From positions 62,001 through 126,000 of the forward strand of contig NZ_JAPEPO010000002.1 of the NCBI RefSeq assembly GCF_026340095.1: a DNA stretch of 64,000 nt, written 5' to 3'. Below the pieces are notes generated by a model. That model worked only from the letters and a program-made list of their open reading frames with translations. It searched no databases and had not been told where the DNA came from. Source of the stretch: Streptomyces sp. NBC_01446. Lineage in GTDB: Bacteria > Actinomycetota > Actinomycetes > Streptomycetales > Streptomycetaceae. The position numbers and the translations under genes are program-made. Shown piece by piece: positions 35,611 through 43,193 of the stretch. Positions within the stretch are counted from its first letter, which is position 1; every line of letters begins with the position of its first letter.

Positions 35611-36780
35611 ATGAGCCAGAAAATCTGGGTAACCGGAGACCAAACCATCGACTGGGCTTTGATGCCAGACGGACGATATACCACCCGAAGTGCCGATGAC
35701 CGCCTACACGTGGCGATGAAGCTCTATTGGCATGCCGGAGGGGCTTTTCAACTGGCCTCGCTCAGTAAGGCTGCATTGCACTATGCCGGGCAAGGAACAG
35801 CAAGAACCGTTCGGCCTGCACTTTCACTAAAACAAAGGGACATAACGGCCTACGGGAGTAGTTACAATCAATCGTTTTCAGTCCAGCGGGACTATGGGGA
35901 CGTGAAGCGGGTTGAGCAATTCCTAGGCTTTAGGGGTCACAACACCCAGGTCGAGCCTGGACCTCTAAAGTTTCCATCCCCGCCAAAGAATGGAGACGGT
36001 GAAGTCATCCTGATCGATGATGCGGACTTGGGTTTCCGAAATAGCAAGAGCGACTGGACGAAGGTCATCGAACTTGCAGAAACGGACGCCTGTAAATGGG
36101 TCCTACTGAAGATCAGCCACGGCATCAAGGACGATCATCGCGATACGCTATGGAATGCTATTCGCCGGCTACTAGGCACAAGCGAAAATCTCAGGAAGAA
36201 ACTGATTGTTGTCACGGCCGCATCGAGGCTACGTGACGCCGATGCCGAGATCAGCAAAGGCCTTTCCTGGGATCAAGCAGCTGAAGACGTGCTTTACGAG
36301 ATCGAGAATCACAACAAGCTAACAACGCTTAGAGCATGCCCTCGCCTAATTGTTTCATTTGGACCGAGTGGTGCGATTTTTATCGAGCACGACGAAGCGG
36401 GGAGTTTGAAGTGGCGCCTGACGTACAATCGAGAGCTACTAGAAAGAGAGTGGACCAATGCGCACAAGCAAGGCATGATGTTCGGTTATGGCAGCGTGCT
36501 TTGCTCTGCCATAGCTTGTGAGCTGGCAACGTCGGGGGATGACCCGGAATTTAATAGAGCAATAAAGCGCGGCCTTATCGCAATGCAGAAGCTTTATAAA
36601 CAAGGGTTTAAGACTCCCTCAAGTGGGGATCTCGACCGCCAGTTCAGAATCCCTGATGAAATCTTCGAGATCAGTAAAGAAGACCTACTGGACAAGCAGT
36701 TATTGAGCCAGCGCACAGCAGGAAGGTGGACTTCCCGCCGATCCTCTCTGCGTCAAGCCTCAATTTCTCTGATCGATTGA
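35611..36780 (+). CDS. ribokinase/PfkB-like domain protein, partner of the AAA+ ATPase
   Basis: The ATG at 35611 (AGGTGGG upstream) gives 389 residues. It opens with a PfkB-like strand (IWVTGDQTIDWALM). The middle carries EVILIDDADLGFRNSKSDW, WVLLKISHGIKDD, KLIVVTAASRLRDAD and EISKGLSWDQAAEDVLYEIE. The end has PRLIVSFGPSGAIFIEHDE and MFGYGSVLCSAIACELA, in the place of the sugar-kinase GxGD motif. The GxGD Asp is replaced (GYGSVLC), so kinase activity is doubtful. From memory, actinobacterial proteins of this layout continue into an AAA+ domain and may carry a RyR domain. Here the AAA+ part is a separate, overlapping gene. Codon use is clearly AT-richer than its surroundings. Confidence 0.6.
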   Translation: MSQKIWVTGDQTIDWALMPDGRYTTRSADDRLHVAMKLYWHAGGAFQLASLSKAALHYAGQGTARTVRPALSLKQRDITAYGSSYNQSFSVQRDYGDVKRVEQFLGFRGHNTQVEPGPLKFPSPPKNGDGEVILIDDADLGFRNSKSDWTKVIELAETDACKWVLLKISHGIKDDHRDTLWNAIRRLLGTSENLRKKLIVVTAASRLRDADAEISKGLSWDQAAEDVLYEIENHNKLTTLRACPRLIVSFGPSGAIFIEHDEAGSLKWRLTYNRELLEREWTNAHKQGMMFGYGSVLCSAIACELATSGDDPEFNRAIKRGLIAMQKLYKQGFKTPSSGDLDRQFRIPDEIFEISKEDLLDKQLLSQRTAGRWTSRRSSLRQASISLID

Positions 36781-37730
36781 AGGTTGCTCTGCAGGGCAAG
36801 GACGGACTGCCAAAACACATACCTGTCGGGTGTTTCGGAAAGCTTGTCACGGTCGATCATACGGAGATCGAGTCTCTTCATCAAGTCTACAATTTGATCG
36901 ACACATACTGCATTGAGGTTCCCCTTAACGAAAATCCGTTGGCAATTTCAGTTTTCGGAGCCCCCGGCTCCGGAAAGGGATTTGCCATCAAGCAGCTCAC
37001 CGCCCCCTGGATGAGGGCCAATGACGGAGAAAGGAGCACTACTGCGCCTTTGGAATTTAATCTCTCTCAACTTAACACGGCATCTGACCTCGTGGGCGCC
37101 CTTCACCAGGTTCGCGATATCGCCCTGGATGGCAAAGTTCCCCTAGTTTTGTGGGATGAATTTGACTCACCCCTCGAAGGTCAGCCATTGGGGTGGCTTC
37201 GGTACTTTCTCTCCCCCATACAGGATGGAAAATTCCAGCAGGATGAGGTAACCCACTTGATCGGCCCTTGCATATTCGTATTTGCAGGAGGGACCAGCGA
37301 AAACTTCGAAAAATTCAAGCAGGAGGTAAAGCGCCTGGATGCCGAGGGTCGAGGTAGTAAAGGTGAAGACTTCCTAAGCCGGATGCGGGGTAATGTAGAT
37401 ATCCCTGGAGTAAATCCACCGTCTGGGACAAGTAAGCCTGGGCCAACCGTGATGCTTCGCAGAGCCCTTGTCCTCAATTCAATGTTTGACAAATTCAAAA
37501 TAGCGAATGATGGTGAAAAATTCGAGGTAGAGGAGGGAGTGGTCCAGGCATTCATGGAGGTGAGTAGATACGAGCACGGCGTTCGCTCGATCGAGGCAAT
37601 TATACGAATGAGTAATCTGCGTGGCCGGGAGCGATACACTCGGGCTTCGCTACCAAGTCTCGAGCAGCTCAAGCTGCATGTCGACGGAGAAGAATTCTTG
37701 GAAAAGATGCGAAGTCGTCGTCATAGTTAA
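36726..37730 (+). CDS. AAA+ ATPase of the ribokinase-like/AAA+ pair
   Basis: 334 residues from a GTG at 36726, overlapping the previous gene by 55 bases in another frame. Conserved parts are PVGCFGKLVTVDHTEIESL, SVFGAPGSGKGFAIKQL (Walker A, residues 78-85), LEFNLSQL, KVPLVLWDEFDSPLEGQPLG (Walker B), WLRYFLSPIQDGKF, IFVFAGGTSENFEKF, FLSRMRGNVDIPG and YEHGVRSIEAIIRMSNL. The last Walker A position is Gly instead of Ser/Thr (GKG), which should weaken magnesium-ATP binding. There is no C-terminal sensor domain after LHVDGEEFL: the gene ends 198 bases before ISAs1 copy C, so a downstream part may have been lost. Confidence 0.72.
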   Translation: MDFPPILSASSLNFSDRLKVALQGKDGLPKHIPVGCFGKLVTVDHTEIESLHQVYNLIDTYCIEVPLNENPLAISVFGAPGSGKGFAIKQLTAPWMRANDGERSTTAPLEFNLSQLNTASDLVGALHQVRDIALDGKVPLVLWDEFDSPLEGQPLGWLRYFLSPIQDGKFQQDEVTHLIGPCIFVFAGGTSENFEKFKQEVKRLDAEGRGSKGEDFLSRMRGNVDIPGVNPPSGTSKPGPTVMLRRALVLNSMFDKFKIANDGEKFEVEEGVVQAFMEVSRYEHGVRSIEAIIRMSNLRGRERYTRASLPSLEQLKLHVDGEEFLEKMRSRRHS

Positions 37731-37928
37731 CGCTGCAAACTTCAAGGGATGTCACACCATTACGAGATGTCTGCCAAGCACGGCGGAATCTGGATGTAAA
37801 TGGGAATGCGACGTCGTGCGCACGGTCGCAAATATTGATCAGAAACTCAAATGGTTCTCGGCCGCCGAAGTAACCGCGGACGATGTGGGACTGGCGCTGG
37901 TCGGCGGAAGAAACGGCGGGTCTCAGCG

Positions 37929-39275
37929 CAGGGCTTGCGCAAGTTCCCGGGTTCGCCCAACTGGCGTGAGGATGCTGCGGGTTGGGGTGGATGACAGAGC
38001 GGACACGGAATCCGTGATCATTCAGGTGTCTAGCCGAGTGATCAAGAGGGTTACCGTGTCCGCTGTCTCATCTTCCCCCGATCCCTGCCGTGTTGGCCAA
38101 GTTGGGTCCGCTCAACCCGGACGACGTGGCTGACCTGCGGTTCTTCCTGGAGGCGGTGCCCGATCCTCGCTCCCGGCGGGGCCGTTGGTACTCGTTGGCC
38201 TCAATCCTGCTGGTCTGCGCGGCCGCCGCGGTCTCAGGAGCCCGGACCATCGACGAGCTCGCCGAGTGGGGCGCCCGTGCCGACGCCGGGCTGCTCGCCG
38301 CGCTCGACGTGCGCCGTCACCTGCTGCACTGGCGGCATGCACCGTCCAGATCGGCGATCGGGAGGGTCCTCGAGCGCCTCGACGCCGACGCACTCGATGC
38401 GGCCGTCGGAGCCTGGCTGGCTCACCGCCATACCGCCGCAGCCCCGGGCAGACGACGGGTGATCGCTGTGGACGGCAAGGCACTGCGCGGCTCCGCCCGT
38501 CTGAGCCGGCCCCGCCGCCACCTGCTGTCCGCCGTCACCCACGGCCGCCCGGTCACCCTCGCCCAGGCCGAGGTCGGGTCCAAGACCAACGAGACACGGC
38601 ACTTCCAGCCCCTGCTTGCACCGCTCGACCTGGACGCAGACGTGGTCACCTTCGACGCGCTGCACTCCGTGAAGGCCAATGTCGCCTGGCTGGTGGAGAC
38701 CAAGAAGGCGCATTACGTGGCCGTGATCAAGCCCAATCAGCCCACCGCCTGGGCCCAGCTGGACGGTCTGGACTGGCACGCGGTGGCCATCCAGCACACC
38801 GCCTCGAACAAGGGACACGGCCGCCGCGAGTCCCGCTCGGTCAAGACTCTCGCCATCGCCGACAACCTCGGCGGCATCGCCTTCCCCCACGCGAAGCTCG
38901 CCCTCCGCGTCCACCGCCGCCGCAAAGCAACCGGCAGGAAGGAAACCCGCGAGACCGTCTACGCGGTCACCAGCCTCGACGCCCACCAGGCGAAACCGGC
39001 CGAACTCGCCTCCCACCTGCGCGGACACTGGATCGTGGAAGCCCAGCACCACATCCGCGACCGTACCTTCGCCGAAGATGCCTCCACCGTCCACGCCGGC
39101 AACGCACCCCGCGTCATGGCAGCCCTCCGCAACCTCGCAATCGGAGCCCTCAAAGCCCTCGGAGCGACCAACATCGCCAAGACCACTCGCGCCATCCGCG
39201 ACCAACCCGAACGAGCCCTCCCCATCCTGGGCATCACCTACAAGCCCGACCTCAACGGAACTTGATCAAGCCCTG
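37929..39275 (+). mobile_element. ISAs1-family insertion sequence, copy C
   Basis: 1,347 bp from CAGGGCTTGCGCAAGTTCC (37929) to AACTTGATCAAGCCCTG (39275), the same length as copy B and in the opposite orientation. The whole element is readable as the reverse complement of 25432-26778 with only a few changes. Flanks GGTCTCAGCG and GCCTGGGCCA do not match each other. Confidence 0.88.
38090..39265 (+). CDS. ISAs1-family transposase (copy C)
   Basis: 391 residues. It is nearly identical to copy B and has the same core motifs (AVDGKALRGSAR, TFDALHSVKAN, VIKPNQPTAW, RGHWIVEAQHHIRD). It begins at an internal GTG because of the extra C in the early C-run. It appears intact. With copy B it could mobilise the enclosed segment or invert it by homologous recombination. 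Confidence 0.9.
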   Translation: MLAKLGPLNPDDVADLRFFLEAVPDPRSRRGRWYSLASILLVCAAAAVSGARTIDELAEWGARADAGLLAALDVRRHLLHWRHAPSRSAIGRVLERLDADALDAAVGAWLAHRHTAAAPGRRRVIAVDGKALRGSARLSRPRRHLLSAVTHGRPVTLAQAEVGSKTNETRHFQPLLAPLDLDADVVTFDALHSVKANVAWLVETKKAHYVAVIKPNQPTAWAQLDGLDWHAVAIQHTASNKGHGRRESRSVKTLAIADNLGGIAFPHAKLALRVHRRRKATGRKETRETVYAVTSLDAHQAKPAELASHLRGHWIVEAQHHIRDRTFAEDASTVHAGNAPRVMAALRNLAIGALKALGATNIAKTTRAIRDQPERALPILGITYKPDLNGT

Positions 39276-39336
39276 GCCTGGGCCACCTACGAGTCCTCCA
39301 CTGGCAGTCTTTAATCCGCCCATCAAACGGGCCGAC

Positions 39337-39905
39337 ATGACCGTTATGGCCGAGGTCACGAACCGGCCAGGCATAGAAGGCCCACGACTACATCGGGGTA
39401 CGTGGAGTTGGATTGTTCCGGACGGACTGTGGGAGATTGCGGAGCCGCTGATCCCGCCGTCGAGAGTGAGGCCGCAGGGCGGCGGTACGCAGGACACGCC
39501 TGATGAGACGCTGTTCGCGGCGATCATCTACGTCCTGGTCAGCGGCTGCGCCTGGCGGGCTCTGCCGCCGTGTTTCGGCATATCGAAGTCGACCGCCCAC
39601 CGCCGGTTCCTGATCTGGTCCCGGGCAGGTGTGTGGGGCCGGCTGCACGAGGAGATCCTGCACCGACTCGACGACGCCAGCCTGCTCGACCTCTCCCGAG
39701 CGGTCCTCGATTCCGCCCATGTGAGGGCGAAAAACGGGGCGAACTCACAGGTCCGAGTCCCGTGGACCGGGGCAAGCCGGGTTCCAAGATGCACGTCTTG
39801 TCGGACGCGAACGGACTGCCCCTCGTCGTCGCCGTCTCCGCGGCAAACACCCACGACAGCCTCGCGCTGAAGCCCATGGTCGCAGGTCACCAAACGATTC
39901 CCAAT
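39337..39905 (+). pseudogene. IS5-family (IS427-like) transposase, 3'-truncated
   Basis: ATG at 39337. The first frame gives GLWEIAEPLIPPSRVRPQGG, ETLFAAIIYVLVSGCAWRAL, PPCFGISKSTAHRRFLIWSR and LDSAHVRAK. A shift at the A-run (GGCGAAAAACGGGG, near 39727-39740) leads into GKPGSKMHVLSDANGLPLVV and NTHDSLALKPMVAGHQT. This two-frame layout with a slippery A-run is normal for IS427-type elements. The second half ends abruptly at about 39897, where IS110-related sequence begins, so the catalytic Glu region is lost. Confidence 0.78.
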
Positions 39906-39912
39906 GAGGTTG

Positions 39913-40650
39913 TCAAGCCTGGCTGGTGACCTGCTGTGAGCGTTCAGCCCAGTGCGGCAGGGGGCGGGGGTGCGGTGATCTCGAATGTGTGCGGCCATCG
40001 CGTATGAGGGCCCAGATGACGTTCAGGCGTCGTCGTGCGAGGGCGATGATGGCTTGCTTGTGGCTCTTGCCTTCGGCCCTCTTTCGCTCGTAGAACGCCT
40101 TTGAGACGGGACAGCACCGGGCGGCGACCATGGCCGACATGTAGAAGACGCGCAGCAGCCTTCGGCAGTAGCGTCGGGGGCGGCGCATGTTCCCGTTGAT
40201 TCGTCCCGAGTCCTTTGGGACCGGGGCCAGGCCAGCGACACCGGCGAGGCGGTCGGGACTCCCGAAGACGCTCATGTCTCCGCCGGTGTGGGCGATAAAT
40301 TCGGCGCCCAGGACAGGTCCGATGCCGGGCATGCTCAAGATGGCTGTGGCGTGTGGGTGGTCGCGGAACCGGCTCTCGATCAGGGCGTCGATCTCGGCGA
40401 TCTCCGCATCGAGGGCCGTCACCTGGCGTGCGAGTTTGGCCACCACTGAGGCGGCCACCTTCTCTCCAGCCACGACGGTGTGCTGGGCCTCGGCGGCCTC
40501 GACCGCGGTGGCAGCAACCAGTTGGGAGTTGCGGACCTTGCGGTTCTTCAACCAGGTCGTGAGCCGGTTCTTCCCGATCCGCCGCAGGGCGGCCGGGGTC
40601 TGGTAGGTCGTCAGCAACACCAGGGAGGCCTTCGATTCCTTGAGCCTTTT
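39913..40650 (-). pseudogene. IS110-family transposase, C-terminal half
   Basis: Reading leftward: LLTTYQTPAALRRIGKNRLT, WLKNRKVRNS, then AILSMPGIGPVLGAEFIAHT, FGSPDRLAGVAGLAPVPKDS, GRINGNMRRPRRYCRRLLR and FYERKRAEGKSHKQAIIALA. This is the Transposase_20 domain with its serine-recombinase-like GLAP..S motif. The N-terminal DEDD catalytic half is missing: at about 40650 the frame runs into another IS5-type element inserted on the 5' side. Confidence 0.8.
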
Positions 40651-41523
40651 CCAACCTCACGCTGACGCGTGGTGAAGGACGAGAACGGCCTGGACGATCG
40701 CGGTGATGCGGTTGGTGCTGCACCGGAGTTTCCGTAGGAGGCGCCAGCCCTTGAGGGTGGCCATGGCCTGCTCGCCGAGGCAGCGGATCTTGGCGTGTGT
40801 GCTGTTGTGCCGGCGCTGCCACCGCTTGAGGCGACGGCCGCGGAAGGGTACCCGGATCGAGCCACCGGCGCCCTGATACGCCTTGTCGGCCCAGCACTTG
40901 AGGCCCGCCGTAGAAAGTGCGTCGACGATGCGGCGGGTGCGGGCGGCGGTCAGGTCGTGGGTGGAACCGGGCAGCGCTGGCGAGGCCCACAAAAGCCGTC
41001 CGAAGGGATCGGTGAGGACCTGGACGTTCATGCCGTGGCGTTTGTGTTTCCCGGAGTAGTACGGGGTGTCGGCGGCGATCCGGTCGATCGGCAGCAGCGT
41101 CCCGTCGAGGATCACGAAGGCCAGGCGGCTCGCGGTCCGCATCGCCTCGGCCAGGCTGGGAGCCAGCGCGGCCAGGACCTCTATCGCCTCGCGGACGTAG
41201 CGGTAGACCGTCGCGATCCCGATGCCGAACACGGCGGCGAGCTGGGCATAGGTGTCGCCGCATCGCAGATGAGCCAGGACCAGCAGAGCCTGACGGCCCG
41301 GCGTGACGCGGCGCCACCGGGTGCCGATCTCGCGACGGCGAACCGTGAGATGCCCAGCGAGGTGGCGCAGGCGGGCACTGGACAGATCGATCGCCGATGG
41401 ATAGACAAGCACACGAAGCTCCTGGTCGGCACGGGTGATCTTGGTCGTGAACCCGTCTACCAGGAGCTTCATCGGTTCGTACAGGCCGCCAACCTCCAGG
41501 CAACGCCGTCAGGTTGGAAAGGG
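40646..41523 (-). mobile_element. complete IS5-group insertion sequence inserted in IS110
   Basis: The ends are inverted: CCTTTTCCAACCTCACGCTG at the left (from about 40646) and, read inward from the right, CCCTTTCCAACCTGACGGCG (to about 41523). One intact transposase gene lies between. It separates the IS110 C-terminal half from whatever preceded it. The IS110 N-terminal half is not found on the other side, so a deletion accompanied or followed the insertion. Confidence 0.7.
40657..41412 (-). CDS. IS5-group (DDE_Tnp_4-type) transposase
   Basis: The GTG at 41412 is chosen because AGGAG lies six bases upstream and the product then starts VLVYPSAIDLSSARLRHLAG, the usual beginning of this group. 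About 251 residues. Features are an HTH_Tnp_4-like region (GDTYAQLAAVFGIGIATVYR), the catalytic D in FVILDGTLLPIDRI, GKHKRHGMNVQVLTDPFGRL, HDLTAARTRRIVDAL, CWADKAYQGAGG and the E in LGEQAMATLKGWRLLR. The gene is intact. Confidence 0.88.
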   Translation of the reverse strand: MLVYPSAIDLSSARLRHLAGHLTVRRREIGTRWRRVTPGRQALLVLAHLRCGDTYAQLAAVFGIGIATVYRYVREAIEVLAALAPSLAEAMRTASRLAFVILDGTLLPIDRIAADTPYYSGKHKRHGMNVQVLTDPFGRLLWASPALPGSTHDLTAARTRRIVDALSTAGLKCWADKAYQGAGGSIRVPFRGRRLKRWQRRHNSTHAKIRCLGEQAMATLKGWRLLRKLRCSTNRITAIVQAVLVLHHASA

Positions 41524-41527
41524 CTCC

Positions 41528-41866
41528 GTGTCAGACCTCGGTCTCCTTGCCCAACTCACGTCGGCCGCCAACGACACCGACATCCCCGAACGGCTTCAGG
41601 ACCTCATCCCCTCATCCAGTGGGCCCTCGACCCCCGTCATCGAACAGGAGCCGACCACCGCCGACCATTTCGAAGCCTTCCATTCTGGCATGGGCTTCAC
41701 CGACGGGGATGCCCGACGGGGGATGCTCACCAAGCAGATCGCCGACATCATCAGGACACAGGACAAACACGAGACAGCCGATGAACTCCTGCGCCGCTAC
41801 GACCCTCCAGCAGCCTTCACCTCCCACGCGGACGACCAGCCGGAAGAGCCGGAACACCTCAGATGA
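41528..41866 (+). CDS. hypothetical protein, 112 aa
   Basis: A GTG at 41528 begins just outside the IS5 right end: VSDLGLLAQLTSAANDTDIP. The product is acidic and helical (TADHFEAFHSGMGFTDGDAR, LTKQIADIIRTQDKHETADE) with no signal or membrane segment. It may be the intact start of a gene or the remainder after IS insertion. 51 bases downstream, in the same direction, lies the next small gene with a strong ribosome site, so the two may form an operon. Function unknown. Confidence 0.45.
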   Translation: MSDLGLLAQLTSAANDTDIPERLQDLIPSSSGPSTPVIEQEPTTADHFEAFHSGMGFTDGDARRGMLTKQIADIIRTQDKHETADELLRRYDPPAAFTSHADDQPEEPEHLR

Positions 41867-41917
41867 CGCAGATGCCGGCCGAGCACCTGGAGTCCGAGCT
41901 CTACTTGAAGGAGAACC

Positions 41918-42361
41918 ATGGACAGCGAGTTGGCCGCATTGACCGCGTCGGGAGCGACCACCCTGGTCTCGCTCATGGTCACCGATTCCTGGACGCACGC
42001 CCGCGAGCTCCTGCGGCGGTTCCTCTCACGCAGCGATCCAGGCAACTCCACGATCACCGGCCTGGACGCCGCGCGGGCCCGGCTCCTCACCGCCCAGTCC
42101 GCAGGTCATCCGCACCTGGCCCGCGACACCGCCGAACAGTGGGACGCATACCTACGGCATCTACTGGAAGTCCGAGCCGTCTCCGGCGCCGAACTGCGCA
42201 CCCTCATCACAGGGTTGCAGCACCTCCAGAGCGAAGTGGCGCGGCCGGGCACCGTACACAACAACATCAACGGCGGCGTACAGCACGGCCCAGTCATCCA
42301 ATCAGGCCGGATCACCGGACTGACCATCCACGCCCACCACCCTGACCCGCCACAGGACTGA
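41918..42361 (+). CDS. 147-aa protein with HNxIxGGVxxGPVIQ-type motif
   Basis: ATG at 41918 with AAGGAG seven bases upstream. The N-terminal about 110 residues are helical (SWTHARELLRRFLSRSD, DTAEQWDAYLRHLLEVR, LRTLITGLQHLQSE). The C-terminus is the motif VHNNINGGVQHGPVIQSGRI followed by TGLTIH. Very similar tails end or join modules in many actinobacterial signalling and conflict proteins with effector-associated domains. Here the protein stops after the motif, so it may act as an adaptor. It has no catalytic motif. It lies upstream of, and convergent with, tpg. Confidence 0.55.
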   Translation: MDSELAALTASGATTLVSLMVTDSWTHARELLRRFLSRSDPGNSTITGLDAARARLLTAQSAGHPHLARDTAEQWDAYLRHLLEVRAVSGAELRTLITGLQHLQSEVARPGTVHNNINGGVQHGPVIQSGRITGLTIHAHHPDPPQD

Positions 42362-42411
42362 GACGTCACCCGGATCACGTCCAGGAGCGCGGGCTATTCC
42401 AGACATAGCTG

Positions 42412-42966
42412 CTACAGATCGAACTCGAGGTGCTCGACGTCCGTGAACCGGACTTCTTCGAGGCTTCCGGCGCGGCGGCCGCCGTCCTGGAAGTAGACCT
42501 CCTTGAGCGCTTCGGCCGCGATCTCCTGAAGCTCACGTTCGCTGGCGCCGGCCTCTTGGGCCTCGAAGAGGCGGGCGGAATGGCGGGGTGGCAGGGCGAC
42601 GGTCAGGTGCCGAATGCGATCCTGGTCGGTGGAACCGATGGCGGTGTAGCCGAGGCGGGCTCGGGTGTCGATGACGATGCCGCCGGTAGTTGCCGCCTTC
42701 TTGCGGGCCTTGGCCCGGACCTGGGGCTGCCAGCGGGCTTTCACCTCGCGCTCCAGGCGTGCGGCGAGGTCCGGGCGGGGCTTTTTGATCTGGTCTTTCA
42801 CATACCATTCGACGGTGCGCTGGGAGATCCGCAGCATCTGGGCGACCGCCTCGGTGCCCTTGTACTGCTTGACCAGGTAGCGCATCTGCGCGGGCGCGCT
42901 CTTGGGCGCCGGGCGAGTGAACGCCTTGTGCACCGCGGCGTCCAGGCCGTCCCCGAACATGCTCAT
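42412..42966 (-). CDS. tpg: telomere terminal protein Tpg
   Basis: 184 residues, starting MSMFGDGLDAAVHKAFTRPA. It is recognised by PKSAPAQMRYLVKQYKGTEA, VAQMLRISQRTVEWYVKDQI (HTH), KKPRPDLAARLEREVKARWQ, TTGGIVIDTRARLGYTA and the end YFQDGGRRAGSLEEVRFTDV with EHLEFDL. Tpg proteins are covalently linked to the 5' ends of linear Streptomyces replicons and prime end-patching. A Thr in the GSTD segment (about residue 113) lies near the priming Thr reported for Tpg, which is an inference. Length is full. The usual partner gene tap lies directly upstream but is reduced to its last codons. Either ATG (42966 or 42960) could start it. Confidence 0.92.
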   Translation of the reverse strand: MSMFGDGLDAAVHKAFTRPAPKSAPAQMRYLVKQYKGTEAVAQMLRISQRTVEWYVKDQIKKPRPDLAARLEREVKARWQPQVRAKARKKAATTGGIVIDTRARLGYTAIGSTDQDRIRHLTVALPPRHSARLFEAQEAGASERELQEIAAEALKEVYFQDGGRRAGSLEEVRFTDVEHLEFDL

Positions 42967-42981
42967 CGCCTGCCCACTCCC

Positions 42982-43090
42982 CTACTCGCCGTTGTCGGCG
43001 TCGGTGACGGTGCCGTCCTTGATGTACCGGGCGAGGTTGAGGTCCGGGCGTTGAACCGTTCGCGGACCTCTCCGCCCCACAGGACGGACT
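42982..43090 (-). pseudogene. tap: telomere-associated protein gene tap, C-terminal stump
   Basis: The frame ends QRPDLNLARYIKDGTVTDAD then NGE and stop, 15 bases before the tpg ATG, as expected for the end of tap in a tap-tpg operon. The approximately 700 residues that should precede it are absent. The sequence upstream is unrelated and is taken by a GNAT gene on the other strand. The identification rests on position and the natural-looking tail. Confidence 0.5.
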
Positions 43091-43193
43091 GGGTGCCCCC
43101 CACCGATCCCACGCTCCACCCGCGGCACGCGGCCGAACCTGAAAGGCATTGAGCAAGTGCTCCCCGTGCCGGAGAGATCCGGGATCATGAAGC

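Larger units (their letters stand above)
25432..39275. mobile_element. composite-transposon-like segment bracketed by inverted ISAs1 copies
   Basis: Two 1,347-bp ISAs1 copies of near-identical sequence lie in opposite orientation at the two ends. They enclose 26779-37928, which carries the ABC/nuclease operon, the PIN-like nuclease, the ribokinase-like/AAA+ pair and stumps of ligA, an integrase and an XRE regulator. The geometry is that of a class I composite transposon. Outer flanks (CGTCGAATAC and GCCTGGGCCA) do not form a target duplication, so mobilisation as a unit is not proven. Confidence 0.5.

Noticed and set aside
25432..39275. Proof of a complete composite transposon by a target-site duplication
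   Set aside because: The outer flanks (CGTCGAATAC and GCCTGGGCCA) and all other flank pairings tried by eye do not match. The structure is reported but not the duplication.
38185..39870. 561-codon frame across copy C and the following IS5 element
   Set aside because: It is a shadow frame of the ISAs1 transposase that happens to run into the real first frame of the IS5 transposase, which starts at 39337.
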